Source of the DNA: Nitrospira sp.
Lineage (GTDB): Bacteria; Nitrospirota; Nitrospiria; Nitrospirales; Nitrospiraceae
Direction of reading: 5' to 3'
NCBI GenBank assembly: GCA_018242725.1
Contig: JAFEBI010000005.1
Coordinates: 1-59,663, forward strand
Length of the DNA: 59,663 nucleotides
Position 1 is the stretch's first letter. Each line of letters begins with the position of its first letter. This document shows, piece by piece, positions 37,256 to 46,635 of this stretch. Position numbers and translations under genes: made by a program. The notes under the pieces were generated by a model. The model saw only the letters and a program-made list of their open reading frames with translations, made no database searches and was not told where the DNA came from.

Positions 37256-38392
37256 CTACGCCCGACCAGTCATCAATCCATCCGATGCCGGCATCATTGG
37301 ACCGGCACTCGTCGATAATGCTTCGGCTGTCACCACCTTGACCCGATCACAGGCCAGCAGCATCACCCCAAGCACCACCATCAACGTCAAGTTTGAAAAC
37401 ATCAACGCATAGCCGGCGATAAACATCAGTCCGATTCCATAGCCGGCCAATCTCCCCATGGTCACGAGCTTCACGACCGTGTAGGACCAACAGAGCAATC
37501 CTCCGACATAGACGGCAAAGGGAAGATAGAACGTGTAGCCCATTCCGAACTGGAAAATCCACCCGATGCCTTGCGAGGCTTGCCGAAAACCGGCGGCGAA
37601 TCCAGGAGTAATACGATCCAACAGATAGTCGACGACAAGGAGGGTCGTAAACGTCACACCAGTGACCGTCCAAAACCAAATGGCTCGGTTGCGTTGTTGC
37701 CGATTCTTCGTTCGCAACGAGAGGCTCTTGCTCTTGCCATAGGCCAGAAAGGCACAAAAACTGGCCATCACCATCAAGGCCTCTCCCATGCGATGCGACT
37801 CGTACACCAAGGGAGGTTGCGCAATCGTTCCCATCAGGCTATAGCTCGTCGACACGATCTGATAATACAGCCATCCCGATATACCCAAGAAATAGGTCAC
37901 CGCCAATGCTCGTTGAGACGGCTCATGATGCGTCATCACATAGTCCGACACAAATACCGCCAGCACCAACAGGGTCAACCCATTGTAGACGATCGCGCCC
38001 AGCATTCCCGGCTGCACAACCAAAAACCCAACAGTGAGCACCAATAACAGAGCTGTCCCGATGATCCCCAGTTTCACCAGCCGACTGTTGTCGCTCCCGC
38101 TCCAACGATTGACCATCGTGAGCGTAACGGCCAAAAACAACAACACCGCGACGATGTTGAGGAGCCACGCTCCCACTTCGGTCAAAGCCGTGAAAGTCGG
38201 TGTAATCCATGGATGCGTTGCGGCCATCTTACTGAGATGCATCCCAAGACGCGACAACAAACGGTACAACACAAGTTCGAGGAAAGAGGCGAGAAGGACA
38301 AGCTTGATCGTATAGTCAAACAGCGGGCCAAAGTCCGATACCTTTCCGATCACTCGCTCGCTCAGTGTCGCCGACTTCATAGCTGAATCCAT
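37256..38392 (-). CDS. Polytopic integral membrane protein of unknown function
   Basis: 378 residues with about ten hydrophobic helices and no recognised family motif. Candidate heme or quinone-site histidines are few. Its place between TPR/TatA and the radical SAM gene suggests a role in the redox cluster, possibly a membrane anchor. I could not assign it to NarI or another cytochrome b family. Confidence 0.7.
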   Translation of the reverse strand: MDSAMKSATLSERVIGKVSDFGPLFDYTIKLVLLASFLELVLYRLLSRLGMHLSKMAATHPWITPTFTALTEVGAWLLNIVAVLLFLAVTLTMVNRWSGSDNSRLVKLGIIGTALLLVLTVGFLVVQPGMLGAIVYNGLTLLVLAVFVSDYVMTHHEPSQRALAVTYFLGISGWLYYQIVSTSYSLMGTIAQPPLVYESHRMGEALMVMASFCAFLAYGKSKSLSLRTKNRQQRNRAIWFWTVTGVTFTTLLVVDYLLDRITPGFAAGFRQASQGIGWIFQFGMGYTFYLPFAVYVGGLLCWSYTVVKLVTMGRLAGYGIGLMFIAGYALMFSNLTLMVVLGVMLLACDRVKVVTAEALSTSAGPMMPASDGLMTGRA

Positions 38393-38428
38393 AGGAATCG
38401 GTATTATAGCCGCCGTAGAAAAATAGGG

Positions 38429-40207
38429 TCAATGTGCGGCCATCGACGCCGGGTTTGCTGCTGCTTTGGCTCGCGAGATATAGAGTAATCCGTCCGCCAT
38501 CGCATAATTGAACGGCAGCTCGCACACCACTTCGCTGATCCTGCCGTATACATATTGATACAACCGCTCCGCCTCATCCGGAGTCATGCCTTCCTGCACT
38601 TCGTAGAAAAACCCGAGGCTCAAATCTTCCGCCGAAGGTCGCATAATGCGACGAATCCCATAGCCCCCCGGGTCGCTCATAATCGGCGCTTCCTTTTCCA
38701 GATCGAACAGGCAGGGCTGACAAGAAAACCCGTATGACTCGTGAAGCTTCTTGTTCTCGACGACGAAGTTCATGGTCTCAAGGGCTTCCTCTTCTTTTTC
38801 CGTTGGGAACCCGACGATGATGTAACAGTGCACGGCGATACCGAGGTCCACACAGTCATCCGCTACCCGCCGGACCCACTCCTGCTTGATCCCCTTCTTC
38901 ATAAAATCCATGATCCGCTGGTTGAAGGATTCCAACCCAAATACGATCTTCAAACAACCGGCATCCCGCATCGAGGACAAGAGCTCACGTGAGAGATTTT
39001 TCTCGAAGCGCATCTCGCAGGTCCATTTGACGTCAACTTGCTTGTCGATCAGTTGCTGGCACAACCGTTTGGTCGGCGACAGCGCAAAACACTCGTCGGT
39101 GAAAAAGAAGTGGCGAGCCCCGTAACGCTGCTTCAGCCATTGCAACTCTTCGACTGTACGGCTCGGGTCCTTTTGCCTGAAATTCTGGTGGTCAAGGGTC
39201 AACGCACAGAACGCACAATCCTTGTAATAACAGCCGCGCGAAAACTGAACCGGGAGAACCGGTTCAGGCGAGAGGTAGAGATCCAACGGGAAGCCGTCGT
39301 AATTCGGGGCCGGAAGCTGATTCACATTCTCAGAATAGAACGGCTGGTTGACCGTGATCTTGCCGTTCTGCCGATAAATCAGGTTGGGCACCTTACTGTA
39401 GTCCTTCTTGCCGGCCAACTGGTTGACCAATTCCAGCAAGGCCGTCTCCCCCTCAAACACGACGATATCGTCGGTGAGCTCGAACAAGCTGGGGCATCGG
39501 CGGATATTATCGACTAGACGGGTAAAGATGCTGCCGCCGATCGTGATATGCAGATCGGGAGCCGCCTCCTTGATCAGTCGACAGAGCGTGAGACCCGGAA
39601 TGATCTGAGATGTCGCGGTAATCGACACCCCGATGAGATCGGGACGGCTATCGACGATCGAGGGAATGAAGCGGTCGCGGAAGAGGTTGAGATACGGATT
39701 CTGAGCTTCGTCGCGTACGACCCGCATCAGATCCTTCGAGGAGTAGATAGAGTAGCTCCCAAACTGATTATCGACGACGGTCAATCGGGTCGGGAAGTAG
39801 ACGGAGGACACGACCTCCAGCCATTTGTCGATCATGAACAGACTGGCGCGATAGGCGTCGGGATCGTAAAACTCCTCGCTCCGTAGCGTGTCTTTGGCCA
39901 GTTCAATCCGATCGACCAGGTACGCAAACCGATCGAGCGAGTCCGTCACCTTCCCATAATGTTCACGACTGCCGGGCCCCGTCTCTCCGGTGTGACTCCG
40001 TTCCAACTCGCGTTGCTTCGCCGTCAACTGTTGGTATACCTCTGCCGCATATCCCCTAGTCAGAATGGTATCCAACAATTCAATGCCCAGATCACGCTGG
40101 GAGACATTGGGAATCCCACCTTGGTGGAGGAACCCCGTCAGGGACGGCAAGCTGAGATAGGGCTGTGAGGGATGCCAGGTCGGAGGAAAAAGGAGCGAGA
40201 CGTTCAT
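38429..40207 (-). CDS. B12-binding-domain radical SAM protein
   Basis: 592 residues. The N-terminal third is a cobalamin-binding-like domain (LLFPPTWHPSQPYLSLPSL start; PDLIGVSITATSQI). The radical SAM motif is CYYKDCAFC, with CX4CX2C spacing instead of the common CX3CX2C, seen in a subset of B12-linked members. FGLESFNQRIMDFMKKGI is the typical later block. The substrate is unknown. It lies upstream of the membrane-protein gene. Confidence 0.85.
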   Translation of the reverse strand: MNVSLLFPPTWHPSQPYLSLPSLTGFLHQGGIPNVSQRDLGIELLDTILTRGYAAEVYQQLTAKQRELERSHTGETGPGSREHYGKVTDSLDRFAYLVDRIELAKDTLRSEEFYDPDAYRASLFMIDKWLEVVSSVYFPTRLTVVDNQFGSYSIYSSKDLMRVVRDEAQNPYLNLFRDRFIPSIVDSRPDLIGVSITATSQIIPGLTLCRLIKEAAPDLHITIGGSIFTRLVDNIRRCPSLFELTDDIVVFEGETALLELVNQLAGKKDYSKVPNLIYRQNGKITVNQPFYSENVNQLPAPNYDGFPLDLYLSPEPVLPVQFSRGCYYKDCAFCALTLDHQNFRQKDPSRTVEELQWLKQRYGARHFFFTDECFALSPTKRLCQQLIDKQVDVKWTCEMRFEKNLSRELLSSMRDAGCLKIVFGLESFNQRIMDFMKKGIKQEWVRRVADDCVDLGIAVHCYIIVGFPTEKEEEALETMNFVVENKKLHESYGFSCQPCLFDLEKEAPIMSDPGGYGIRRIMRPSAEDLSLGFFYEVQEGMTPDEAERLYQYVYGRISEVVCELPFNYAMADGLLYISRAKAAANPASMAAH

Positions 40208-40334
40208 AGTCTTATATGTCCTTTTGCTCTTGAAAATCAGCGATTTCGATTTCTAGAATTTTATACATTCCGCTCAGGGAAAAATGCAATCCTACATGGA
40301 AGGATCAATCGGCTGGATATACATCGCAGCATAA

Positions 40335-40387
40335 AAAAAGGCCTCGGATCGTTCCCCACTTCAAGGGCATCAATCCGAGGCCTTTTT
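40335..40387. terminator. Bidirectional hairpin between the radical SAM gene and the NxrC-like 1 gene
   Basis: A 15 bp perfect stem (AAAAAGGCCTCGGAT / ATCCGAGGCCTTTTT) flanks a 23-base spacer, with T runs on both strands. It follows the stop of the NxrC-like 1 gene (40438) on the minus strand and would separate it from the downstream radical SAM gene. Confidence 0.7.
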
Positions 40388-40437
40388 AAGATTCTATGGC
40401 GAGACAGCTCAGCGGCTGTCTCGCACAAATCAGATAC

Positions 40438-41388
40438 CTACAGCTTCAACGTAAACCAGGTCGACAACGACTTCATGCCGTTTCGCTCGATATTGGCGCC
40501 GTCCCACACTGCAAACGCGATGGGTATCGACATCCCCGCCTTGAACTGCACATCGTTCGTGTCACCGGTTTCAAATGTCCGCTTCACGACTACCCGCCAA
40601 GTCGGTCCGGTATACCCACCACCCTTCACAGACCCTGATGGCTCCCAGACACCGTTCCCGATGACATCCTGATGAGCTTGCGTCGTGAGGGTGCTGAAAC
40701 CATTGGCGCTCAAATCCTCAACCGAACTCACACGAAGCGTCGGATCAGACATAATGTTCCCGGACCAAATCCCGGAGTTGAACGGTCCGAGGCTGCGGCC
40801 GATACGATCAGGATAGGTCACGCCTCCTGCCGGTTCTTCGAAATAATAGTCCCAGAAAATGCCGGGATATTGATCGTCAACATCCCAGATTCCCGCACTG
40901 TCTTTGCCGATGTCCTTCTGCCACTCGGCATTCCACCGCCAGATGTTGGTGGTGCCGCCGGATTGCCCCATACACTGGAACGGCGGAGCCCCGGCCGTAT
41001 TCACAGGGAACATCAGCGCCACCTGATCACGGAAATCTTGTGGGCCAATCGCCGTATCATTCTTCGTCTGATCGAGCCACTCCAACCGCAACCCCACCTC
41101 CTTGCCGTTGGTCATCGCCTTCACGAACACCGATTTCACCGAAATATTCGGGTGCATCGGGGTCGTAATCAACTGACCGCTCAGAGGAACGATGACTCCG
41201 GGCACACTCTCCCATAAGGGATTGGCGCCGTCCATCGGAATTGCACCCTTAACCGCCTTAGCCGGTATCGTCACCGGCTGACTGACGGCGAGTGGTACTC
41301 GCCCCAACGTCAGCATCAGGCCGACAGTGAGGGCGGAGAGAAGAATGGCAAACACCAATTTCTTGTTGGTCGTCTGCGCTACCCTCAT
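40438..41388 (-). CDS. NxrC/ethylbenzene-dehydrogenase-gamma-like heme b protein 1
   Basis: About 316 residues from ATG 41388, which has GAGGAGGGAG about 10 bases upstream. A signal peptide (KLVFAILLSALTVGLMLTLG) exports it. Heme-ligand blocks FQCMGQSGG (Met) and ERNGMKSLSTWF (Lys) are present. The family forms the gamma subunit of DMSO-reductase-type enzymes such as ethylbenzene dehydrogenase and, in Nitrospira, nitrite oxidoreductase. It is followed by a strong terminator and preceded by a TorD-type chaperone. Confidence 0.85.
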   Translation of the reverse strand: MRVAQTTNKKLVFAILLSALTVGLMLTLGRVPLAVSQPVTIPAKAVKGAIPMDGANPLWESVPGVIVPLSGQLITTPMHPNISVKSVFVKAMTNGKEVGLRLEWLDQTKNDTAIGPQDFRDQVALMFPVNTAGAPPFQCMGQSGGTTNIWRWNAEWQKDIGKDSAGIWDVDDQYPGIFWDYYFEEPAGGVTYPDRIGRSLGPFNSGIWSGNIMSDPTLRVSSVEDLSANGFSTLTTQAHQDVIGNGVWEPSGSVKGGGYTGPTWRVVVKRTFETGDTNDVQFKAGMSIPIAFAVWDGANIERNGMKSLSTWFTLKL

Positions 41389-41466
41389 AGTATTACTCCC
41401 TCCTCGTGAAAATTGAATGAAAGATGACATCTACTCGCGAACCGTACCGAGCATTTCCACAGTCAC

Positions 41467-42438
41467 TCACGCTGTCCCAGAAGGCCGCCCCTCCCCTTGA
41501 TCTTTGTCCTTTTCTTTCACATCCATAAAGGACTGAGCCCCGACTTCGTTCAGCAACATACTTAACTCATTCCCTTGGTCTTGCGCACCACATTCATAGG
41601 TCTGACCTTCCGGCGAACTGAACGTTGCGGGTCGATAATCGGTCTCCGTGTAGGGTTGAGGCGCCACGGCTAAGAAGGCCGCCTCAAACTCCATCCAATC
41701 GGCAGTCATGTCGGCCACCAACTTAAACAGGCCGGAGTCCGCCTTCTTGGCCAACATGCGGCAGAACAAGGGCACCCATCGACCGATATGATTCTTCACG
41801 AATTTCTTTTGTGCCTCTACCACGATCTGGGTCTTTTCAGGCCCATCGTGACAGAGCGAGTAGGACTCCTTGTACGCAAGAAAATGCATGAACTCGAACT
41901 CGACACTGAGGTGGTCGAGCCGCTCATGGATGTCCTTCGAGAGTTCGACTCCAAACGCTTTGTAGAATCCAGAAATGTCGCCCATGACATGAGACTGGGC
42001 GAACACGTGATCGTTCCCAAACAAAGTTTCATAGGGGGGGCAATCGAGCGTAATCACGTTACTGAACACGCGACGATGTTCCGACTGGAGATCGCTGAGT
42101 TGCCAATTGACGCACTCTGAAGCAACCAGCCCCTCCACCAATTCTAACTGCTTTTTCAGCGCGGCCAGCTTGTCCTTGGCACGTTGGCTCCCATCGGCTT
42201 CAAGTGCGACACCCAGCACATCAAGGGCCGTTCGACCATCCTCAACGAATTCCCCACACCGCAGGTAGTCAAGAAACTCCTCACCCTCCGGATAGAGAAG
42301 GCTCCAGGAGATCAGCAGATATATTTTGCTGCGACTGAGGGCTCGCTCAACGGCCGGGGAATCCTTAAGTGTGGAAGGGTTCGGCAACGTGGCGGTTGCA
42401 GATGCAGAGACTCTGTGCATCGGCTGGTGACTCGTCAT
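41467..42438 (-). CDS. TorD/NarJ/DmsD-family molybdoenzyme chaperone
   Basis: 323 residues, helical, with the family pattern of a PPYET motif (CPPYETLFG) near residue 130 and EFMHFLAYKE about 70 residues later. Chaperones of this family keep the molybdopterin subunit apo and folding until cofactor insertion and Tat export. No such subunit is in the window. It lies between the ferredoxin and NxrC-like 1 genes. Confidence 0.85.
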   Translation of the reverse strand: MTSHQPMHRVSASATATLPNPSTLKDSPAVERALSRSKIYLLISWSLLYPEGEEFLDYLRCGEFVEDGRTALDVLGVALEADGSQRAKDKLAALKKQLELVEGLVASECVNWQLSDLQSEHRRVFSNVITLDCPPYETLFGNDHVFAQSHVMGDISGFYKAFGVELSKDIHERLDHLSVEFEFMHFLAYKESYSLCHDGPEKTQIVVEAQKKFVKNHIGRWVPLFCRMLAKKADSGLFKLVADMTADWMEFEAAFLAVAPQPYTETDYRPATFSSPEGQTYECGAQDQGNELSMLLNEVGAQSFMDVKEKDKDQGEGRPSGTA

Positions 42439-42612
42439 AGAAATCGCCTCCTGTCCGTCCGCTTCACCCTAGTCTTCCAACCATCATGTTCCAAGGTGTG
42501 ACGGAAAACCTCTGTATGTATATGAAATGGCCGGTGTGAAGTCAAGGGAGAACTCACCGGCCTCCCTAATGATGCGATCATACTGATATCCTCATGCTTG
42601 AAGCCCCACCAT

Positions 42613-43218
42613 TCATGAGGCGGTCCTCGCCGTCTGCCAAGCCGGAATTACACGAATCGCGACACGATCGTTCACCGTTTTGCAAATCATCTCGCACATG
42701 CCGCACCCCACACAGGTTTCCGGAGAAACCAACAGACGAAGCAAGGCAACATCCAGCGCAAGGGCATTGGTTGGGCACTTCGAGACACAGGCATGGCAAC
42801 CCTGACCGGCCGTGCAGAATCGGTGTGCCACCTCTGCCGTTCCCATTCGAACCTGCTCACTCTCGCTGACCGGCAGGAGCGCATCCGTTCGGCACGCCGA
42901 GATGCAGGGAAAATCTTCACATAACAGGCAGGGGGACTGATCGGCATAGAGGACGGGAGTGCCATCAGTTGGATGCGCGGTAATGGCCCCGGGAGGACAG
43001 GCCGTCACGCAATCATTGCACGCAGTACAACGATCCAGAAATAATCCCTCCACCACAGCACCGGGAGGGCGCAACCAATCCGGTCGAACCGAAGGCGCAG
43101 CAGCAGCCTCGACGGAAGAAGCCTCCGCGTGCTTGACGAGCTCCTGCGCAGCCCTGACGGTAGAGACGACGGAATCCTTCAGGAAATCTCGCCGACCATA
43201 GGAGGGGTTGGTGGCCAT
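42613..43218 (-). CDS. NapF/NapG-like Tat-exported 4x[4Fe-4S] ferredoxin
   Basis: 201 residues. A twin-arginine motif GRRDFLK starts near residue 9. Four cysteine clusters of the 4Fe-4S type follow: CTACNDCVTACP, CLLCEDFPCISAC, CHACVSKCP and CVGCGMCEMIC. It would transfer electrons in the periplasm or at the membrane. I chose ATG 43218 over an upstream TTG. It is the gene between the HExxH protein and the TorD chaperone. Confidence 0.85.
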   Translation of the reverse strand: MATNPSYGRRDFLKDSVVSTVRAAQELVKHAEASSVEAAAAPSVRPDWLRPPGAVVEGLFLDRCTACNDCVTACPPGAITAHPTDGTPVLYADQSPCLLCEDFPCISACRTDALLPVSESEQVRMGTAEVAHRFCTAGQGCHACVSKCPTNALALDVALLRLLVSPETCVGCGMCEMICKTVNDRVAIRVIPAWQTARTAS

Positions 43219-43240
43219 GAAAAATTTTGACAAAGGTTAC

Positions 43241-43360
43241 GGATGGTCACAATCGATGTCCAGCGCGGCCTCAGCCAGCGAGAGGCCAAGGCGTACCTTT
43301 CATGTACGTCGAGGCCTTGAACGATGCGAGAACAACGCTGACGGCCATTTTCACCATCCG
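43241..43360. repeat. Dispersed inverted-repeat element, copy C
   Basis: Left end GGATGGTCACAATCGATGTCCAGC (43241-43264). Right end GACGGCCATTTTCACCATCC (43340-43359) is the imperfect inverse. The interior has GGCGTACC...TGTACGTC. The TAG stop of the HExxH gene lies 3 bases beyond the right end (43363-43365). Confidence 0.78.
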
Positions 43361-43362
43361 GG

Positions 43363-44361
43363 CTACATCACGCCGTCGGCACGCAGCTTATACACCTCCA
43401 CACAGCGATCACAGGCTCCGAATTCGACATCCCACCCAGGGTGATTCTCCCGGATGAAGTCCAGCACGTAGGACTCCAACTTGGTCCCCATATCTTCGAC
43501 CCACGAATAGGTCGGGAACCGGCAGAGGGGACAGGGAAACCCCGGCATGAGCATGATTTTATTCTGAGTTTCCGGTACCTCGCCGCCTTCTACGTCCACA
43601 GCCCGGTCCATTACGCGAAGGATGTCGGCGGCCATTTCGATCAACTCTGAGTGAGAGAAGTAGGAGGTCTGCCAGAGCCCCTCGAATACCGACTTCAGCT
43701 GAGGAGGCGGAATCTTTCGGTACCAGGACCGGAACTCCTTGAATCGATCCTCCTTACTCAACATCGGTTCCTTACCCGCCGCAACAAGCCGGCTATCCAC
43801 GCTCAAACTCCATAACACGCGATAGCGCTGTAGGATCAGGGTCTCCTCACCAGGGTTCAGTCCCACCTTGGTGTCAGGGTCGTAACCGAATGACGGATCC
43901 ATCATGTCGGAGATATGCATCAGTTCATGGCGGCAATACCGAGTGAGCGCCGGATCATAAAATCGACGAGGAATCAGCTTAATCCCGACCCCCTTCATCC
44001 CCTTCTCTTCAAATTCTTTGGCTAAGTCTCGTTCGACCGAACCCCATTTTCTGAGGATATCGACGCCTTCCTGATCTTCTTTCAAAACCCCTTTGACCAA
44101 GACGATGCCGATCTTCTCCCTCAGCAGCGGGTACTCATTGAAAGAATCGCGAACGATATCCGAGAACCCCCAAGTACCGAAGAGGTACTGGTACAACTTC
44201 TTGAATTCCGCCTCCCGATCTTCGAGGATGAACTTCTCGTAGATCGGATCAGCATACTCGTGGAATTCCTTGTAATAAGTCGGATCCCCTTCCCGTTCCG
44301 TCTTTTCCACGAACGAATCGATCACTTCCTGAAGCAACGCTGGTTGGAACCTAATTTCCAT
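43363..44361 (-). CDS. HExxH-motif protein with C-terminal zinc ribbon
   Basis: 332 residues from ATG 44361; a longer frame to 44595 has non-coding-looking sequence. A zinc-metallopeptidase-like HELMH lies near residue 165. CPLC...CDRC near the end form a zinc-ribbon. The protein has no signal peptide, so it is cytoplasmic. The family is not recognised. It is the first gene of the redox cluster and may process or mature a neighbouring protein (inference). Confidence 0.65.
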   Translation of the reverse strand: MEIRFQPALLQEVIDSFVEKTEREGDPTYYKEFHEYADPIYEKFILEDREAEFKKLYQYLFGTWGFSDIVRDSFNEYPLLREKIGIVLVKGVLKEDQEGVDILRKWGSVERDLAKEFEEKGMKGVGIKLIPRRFYDPALTRYCRHELMHISDMMDPSFGYDPDTKVGLNPGEETLILQRYRVLWSLSVDSRLVAAGKEPMLSKEDRFKEFRSWYRKIPPPQLKSVFEGLWQTSYFSHSELIEMAADILRVMDRAVDVEGGEVPETQNKIMLMPGFPCPLCRFPTYSWVEDMGTKLESYVLDFIRENHPGWDVEFGACDRCVEVYKLRADGVM

Positions 44362-44626
44362 TGAAATACTCTCTGTCACATGAGGAGACCATTGCCACAC
44401 GACCCGCCGAACCGTTCGGGCAAAAGTGGATCTCCGGTTTAAGATTTCAGTGACGTCTGCTGAACACCCCCGACATCGACCTGGCGCCCGCCGACCACAC
44501 AGACAAACCCGTCGAAGAGTTGACTTGATCGTGAGGCATCTCTTACGATCCAAATTGCAGAATGAATTATACTGGTCGGATTGTCGACCAATCAAGGACC
44601 AGACAGCCTAAGGAAACACACGACCT

Positions 44627-45721
44627 ATGCCCGATCCAACGATCACTCCGTTTCTCGCGACCGGTTCCGCACACATGCAAACCACATCACCCCCGGCCAT
44701 CGACTTCCTGGAGTACTGGGGAACCGACTGCCGAGAGGTGAACACCTTCCGTGGTCATTCTCATGGAGTGTGGACGGTTGCCTTTTCACCGGATGGAACC
44801 GTGCTTGCGAGCGGTGGTGCCGAACGACTTGTACGCATGTGGGATATTGAAACCGGTCGGCTGCTCCGCTCCCTTCGCGGCCATACCCACGATATCCGCG
44901 CCATCGTCTTTACCCCGGACGGACAAACCCTCGCAACCGGGAGTGAAGACCGTACCATCCGACTCTGGAACGGCAAGACCGGTGAACCGATAAAGCTGCT
45001 CTTTACCCGGTACGACCATAACGTGTGCAGTTTATCCCTCTCCCCGGATGGACTCATGCTCGCGCGCGGGAGCCATAACAAGGACATCAAGATTTGGGAA
45101 GTCACCACCGGCACCGAGCTCATGACCCTTCTGGGCAAAGACGAATACGATCACCATTGGTCAGTGTGCGTCGCATTCTCACCGGACGGCATTCATCTCG
45201 CCAGCGGGACCGACATCGGAAAGATCAAGGTATGGGAAGTGCTCCCAAGCGGTGAGGAGAAGGTCCTCCACGACGGCCATTGGCGAAAAGACCAATTGGA
45301 TTCGACCGAGAATCGTGGCTATTTTGTTGAAGACGACGGCGGATTCCAGAAGCCGATGGACTACTGGATCGGGGCCATGACCTTCACACCGGACGCGAAA
45401 CTCCTGATCACCGGCAGCCGGGATACCACCATCAAGCTCTTTGAGATGCCGAACGTAGTCGAGAAAAAAGCGTTGACCGGTCATAAGGGCTGGGTTCGTA
45501 ATCTTGTCGTCTCCCCGGACGGGAAGGTCTTGGTCAGTGCCAGCGACGACCAGACCATCAAATTTTGGGACCTGTCCACCGGCCGAAACTTTCGGACCCT
45601 CAAAGGTCATAGTGGACCGGTCAGAGGATTGGCCTTTTCCTCCGACGGCAAACGCCTTGCCAGCGCGTCCTGGGATCGGACTGTGAAGTTGTGGGAAGGA
45701 GGAGCGAAACAAAACGAGTAG
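44627..45721 (+). CDS. WD40-repeat protein
   Basis: 364 residues. Seven WD40 blades, each about 42 residues and ending in a WD-like pair (MWDIET, LWNGKT, IWEVTT, VWEVLP, LFEMPN, FWDLST, LWEGG), fill the protein from residue 35. It is a protein-binding propeller with no enzyme domain. It is divergent from the redox cluster. Confidence 0.88.
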   Translation: MPDPTITPFLATGSAHMQTTSPPAIDFLEYWGTDCREVNTFRGHSHGVWTVAFSPDGTVLASGGAERLVRMWDIETGRLLRSLRGHTHDIRAIVFTPDGQTLATGSEDRTIRLWNGKTGEPIKLLFTRYDHNVCSLSLSPDGLMLARGSHNKDIKIWEVTTGTELMTLLGKDEYDHHWSVCVAFSPDGIHLASGTDIGKIKVWEVLPSGEEKVLHDGHWRKDQLDSTENRGYFVEDDGGFQKPMDYWIGAMTFTPDAKLLITGSRDTTIKLFEMPNVVEKKALTGHKGWVRNLVVSPDGKVLVSASDDQTIKFWDLSTGRNFRTLKGHSGPVRGLAFSSDGKRLASASWDRTVKLWEGGAKQNE

Positions 45722-45739
45722 CTTACCCCCCTGATCGCC

Positions 45740-46462
45740 TCACTTCGGCGCGATTTCATACACGAGCGTCACCGTCGCTTCGATCTTCAGTTCACCGGAT
45801 GAAATCGACACATCTCCGACGCTCGCTTCCATCGCCATGCGAGCCATGTGAGGGGTAGGCCTGACCACATGGCCACCCTCATTGACGGATAATACCCGTA
45901 CAAGTCTGACCTGCAGCGACTCACTCAGCACCGATGCTTTCTCTCGTGCCTTCGCCGCAGCCTGTTTCAATGCGCTGAGCCGTACTGATTGTTCCTCGCG
46001 TAATCCCCAGTGCAACCCCTGAAAACTGTTTGCCCCGGCCTTCAAGACTTCTTCGATCACGATGCCGACCTTGTCGAGGGCACGGATTTCCACAGTCACC
46101 ATGTTGTTCACGACGTAACCGATAATTTCCGGGGTAGCAGGCGATGTCTCAGTCGGACGGTTCGGCAGCGGTCGATATTGCGGAGAGACTGTGAATGACG
46201 AGGTTTGGATTCGCTCTTTATCGATCTGTAACTCCCGCAGCCGATCCATGACTTTATTCATGACGGTGCTGTTCCGCTTTTGCGCGTCGGCGAGTGACTT
46301 ACCGGCGGTCTCCAAGCCGAATGTCACAAAGGCCGTATCCGGCGCATGCGGGACAATCCCTGTTTCGCTCACGGTGAGCGTTGATGTCGCGGACGTTGTC
46401 TCATCATGTGCCAGCGTCGTGACCGGAACCGCCAACAAAATAAACAGCCAAAGACTCCGCAT
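45740..46462 (-). CDS. SIMPL (DUF541) domain protein
   Basis: 240 residues with a signal peptide (LFILLAVPVTTLA). The SIMPL fold is seen from about residue 25: LTVSETGIVPHAPDTAFVTFGLE, MDRLRELQIDKERIQTSSF and the C-terminal strand EIEATVTLVYEI-like. Function of the family is loosely linked to oxidative stress. It converges with the WD40 gene, with 18 bp between stops. Confidence 0.82.
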   Translation of the reverse strand: MRSLWLFILLAVPVTTLAHDETTSATSTLTVSETGIVPHAPDTAFVTFGLETAGKSLADAQKRNSTVMNKVMDRLRELQIDKERIQTSSFTVSPQYRPLPNRPTETSPATPEIIGYVVNNMVTVEIRALDKVGIVIEEVLKAGANSFQGLHWGLREEQSVRLSALKQAAAKAREKASVLSESLQVRLVRVLSVNEGGHVVRPTPHMARMAMEASVGDVSISSGELKIEATVTLVYEIAPK

Positions 46463-46635
46463 GGCCCGCCTCCTTAATCATCAATGACCACCTACCCCTC
46501 CCACAGCTCCACACCAGAAGACCCAGCATAGTCCCGCGACAACAATGACGCAAGAAATGTCCCCTCATCGCCACTTGACCCGGCTGAACACATGCGGCAT
46601 CCTTTCATTGCAATCACGCAACAAGAAGCTCTCTC

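Noticed and set aside
37256..38392. Membrane protein as NarI or a cytochrome b
   Set aside because: The helices do not show the paired axial histidines expected for a diheme cytochrome b, so it is left unassigned.
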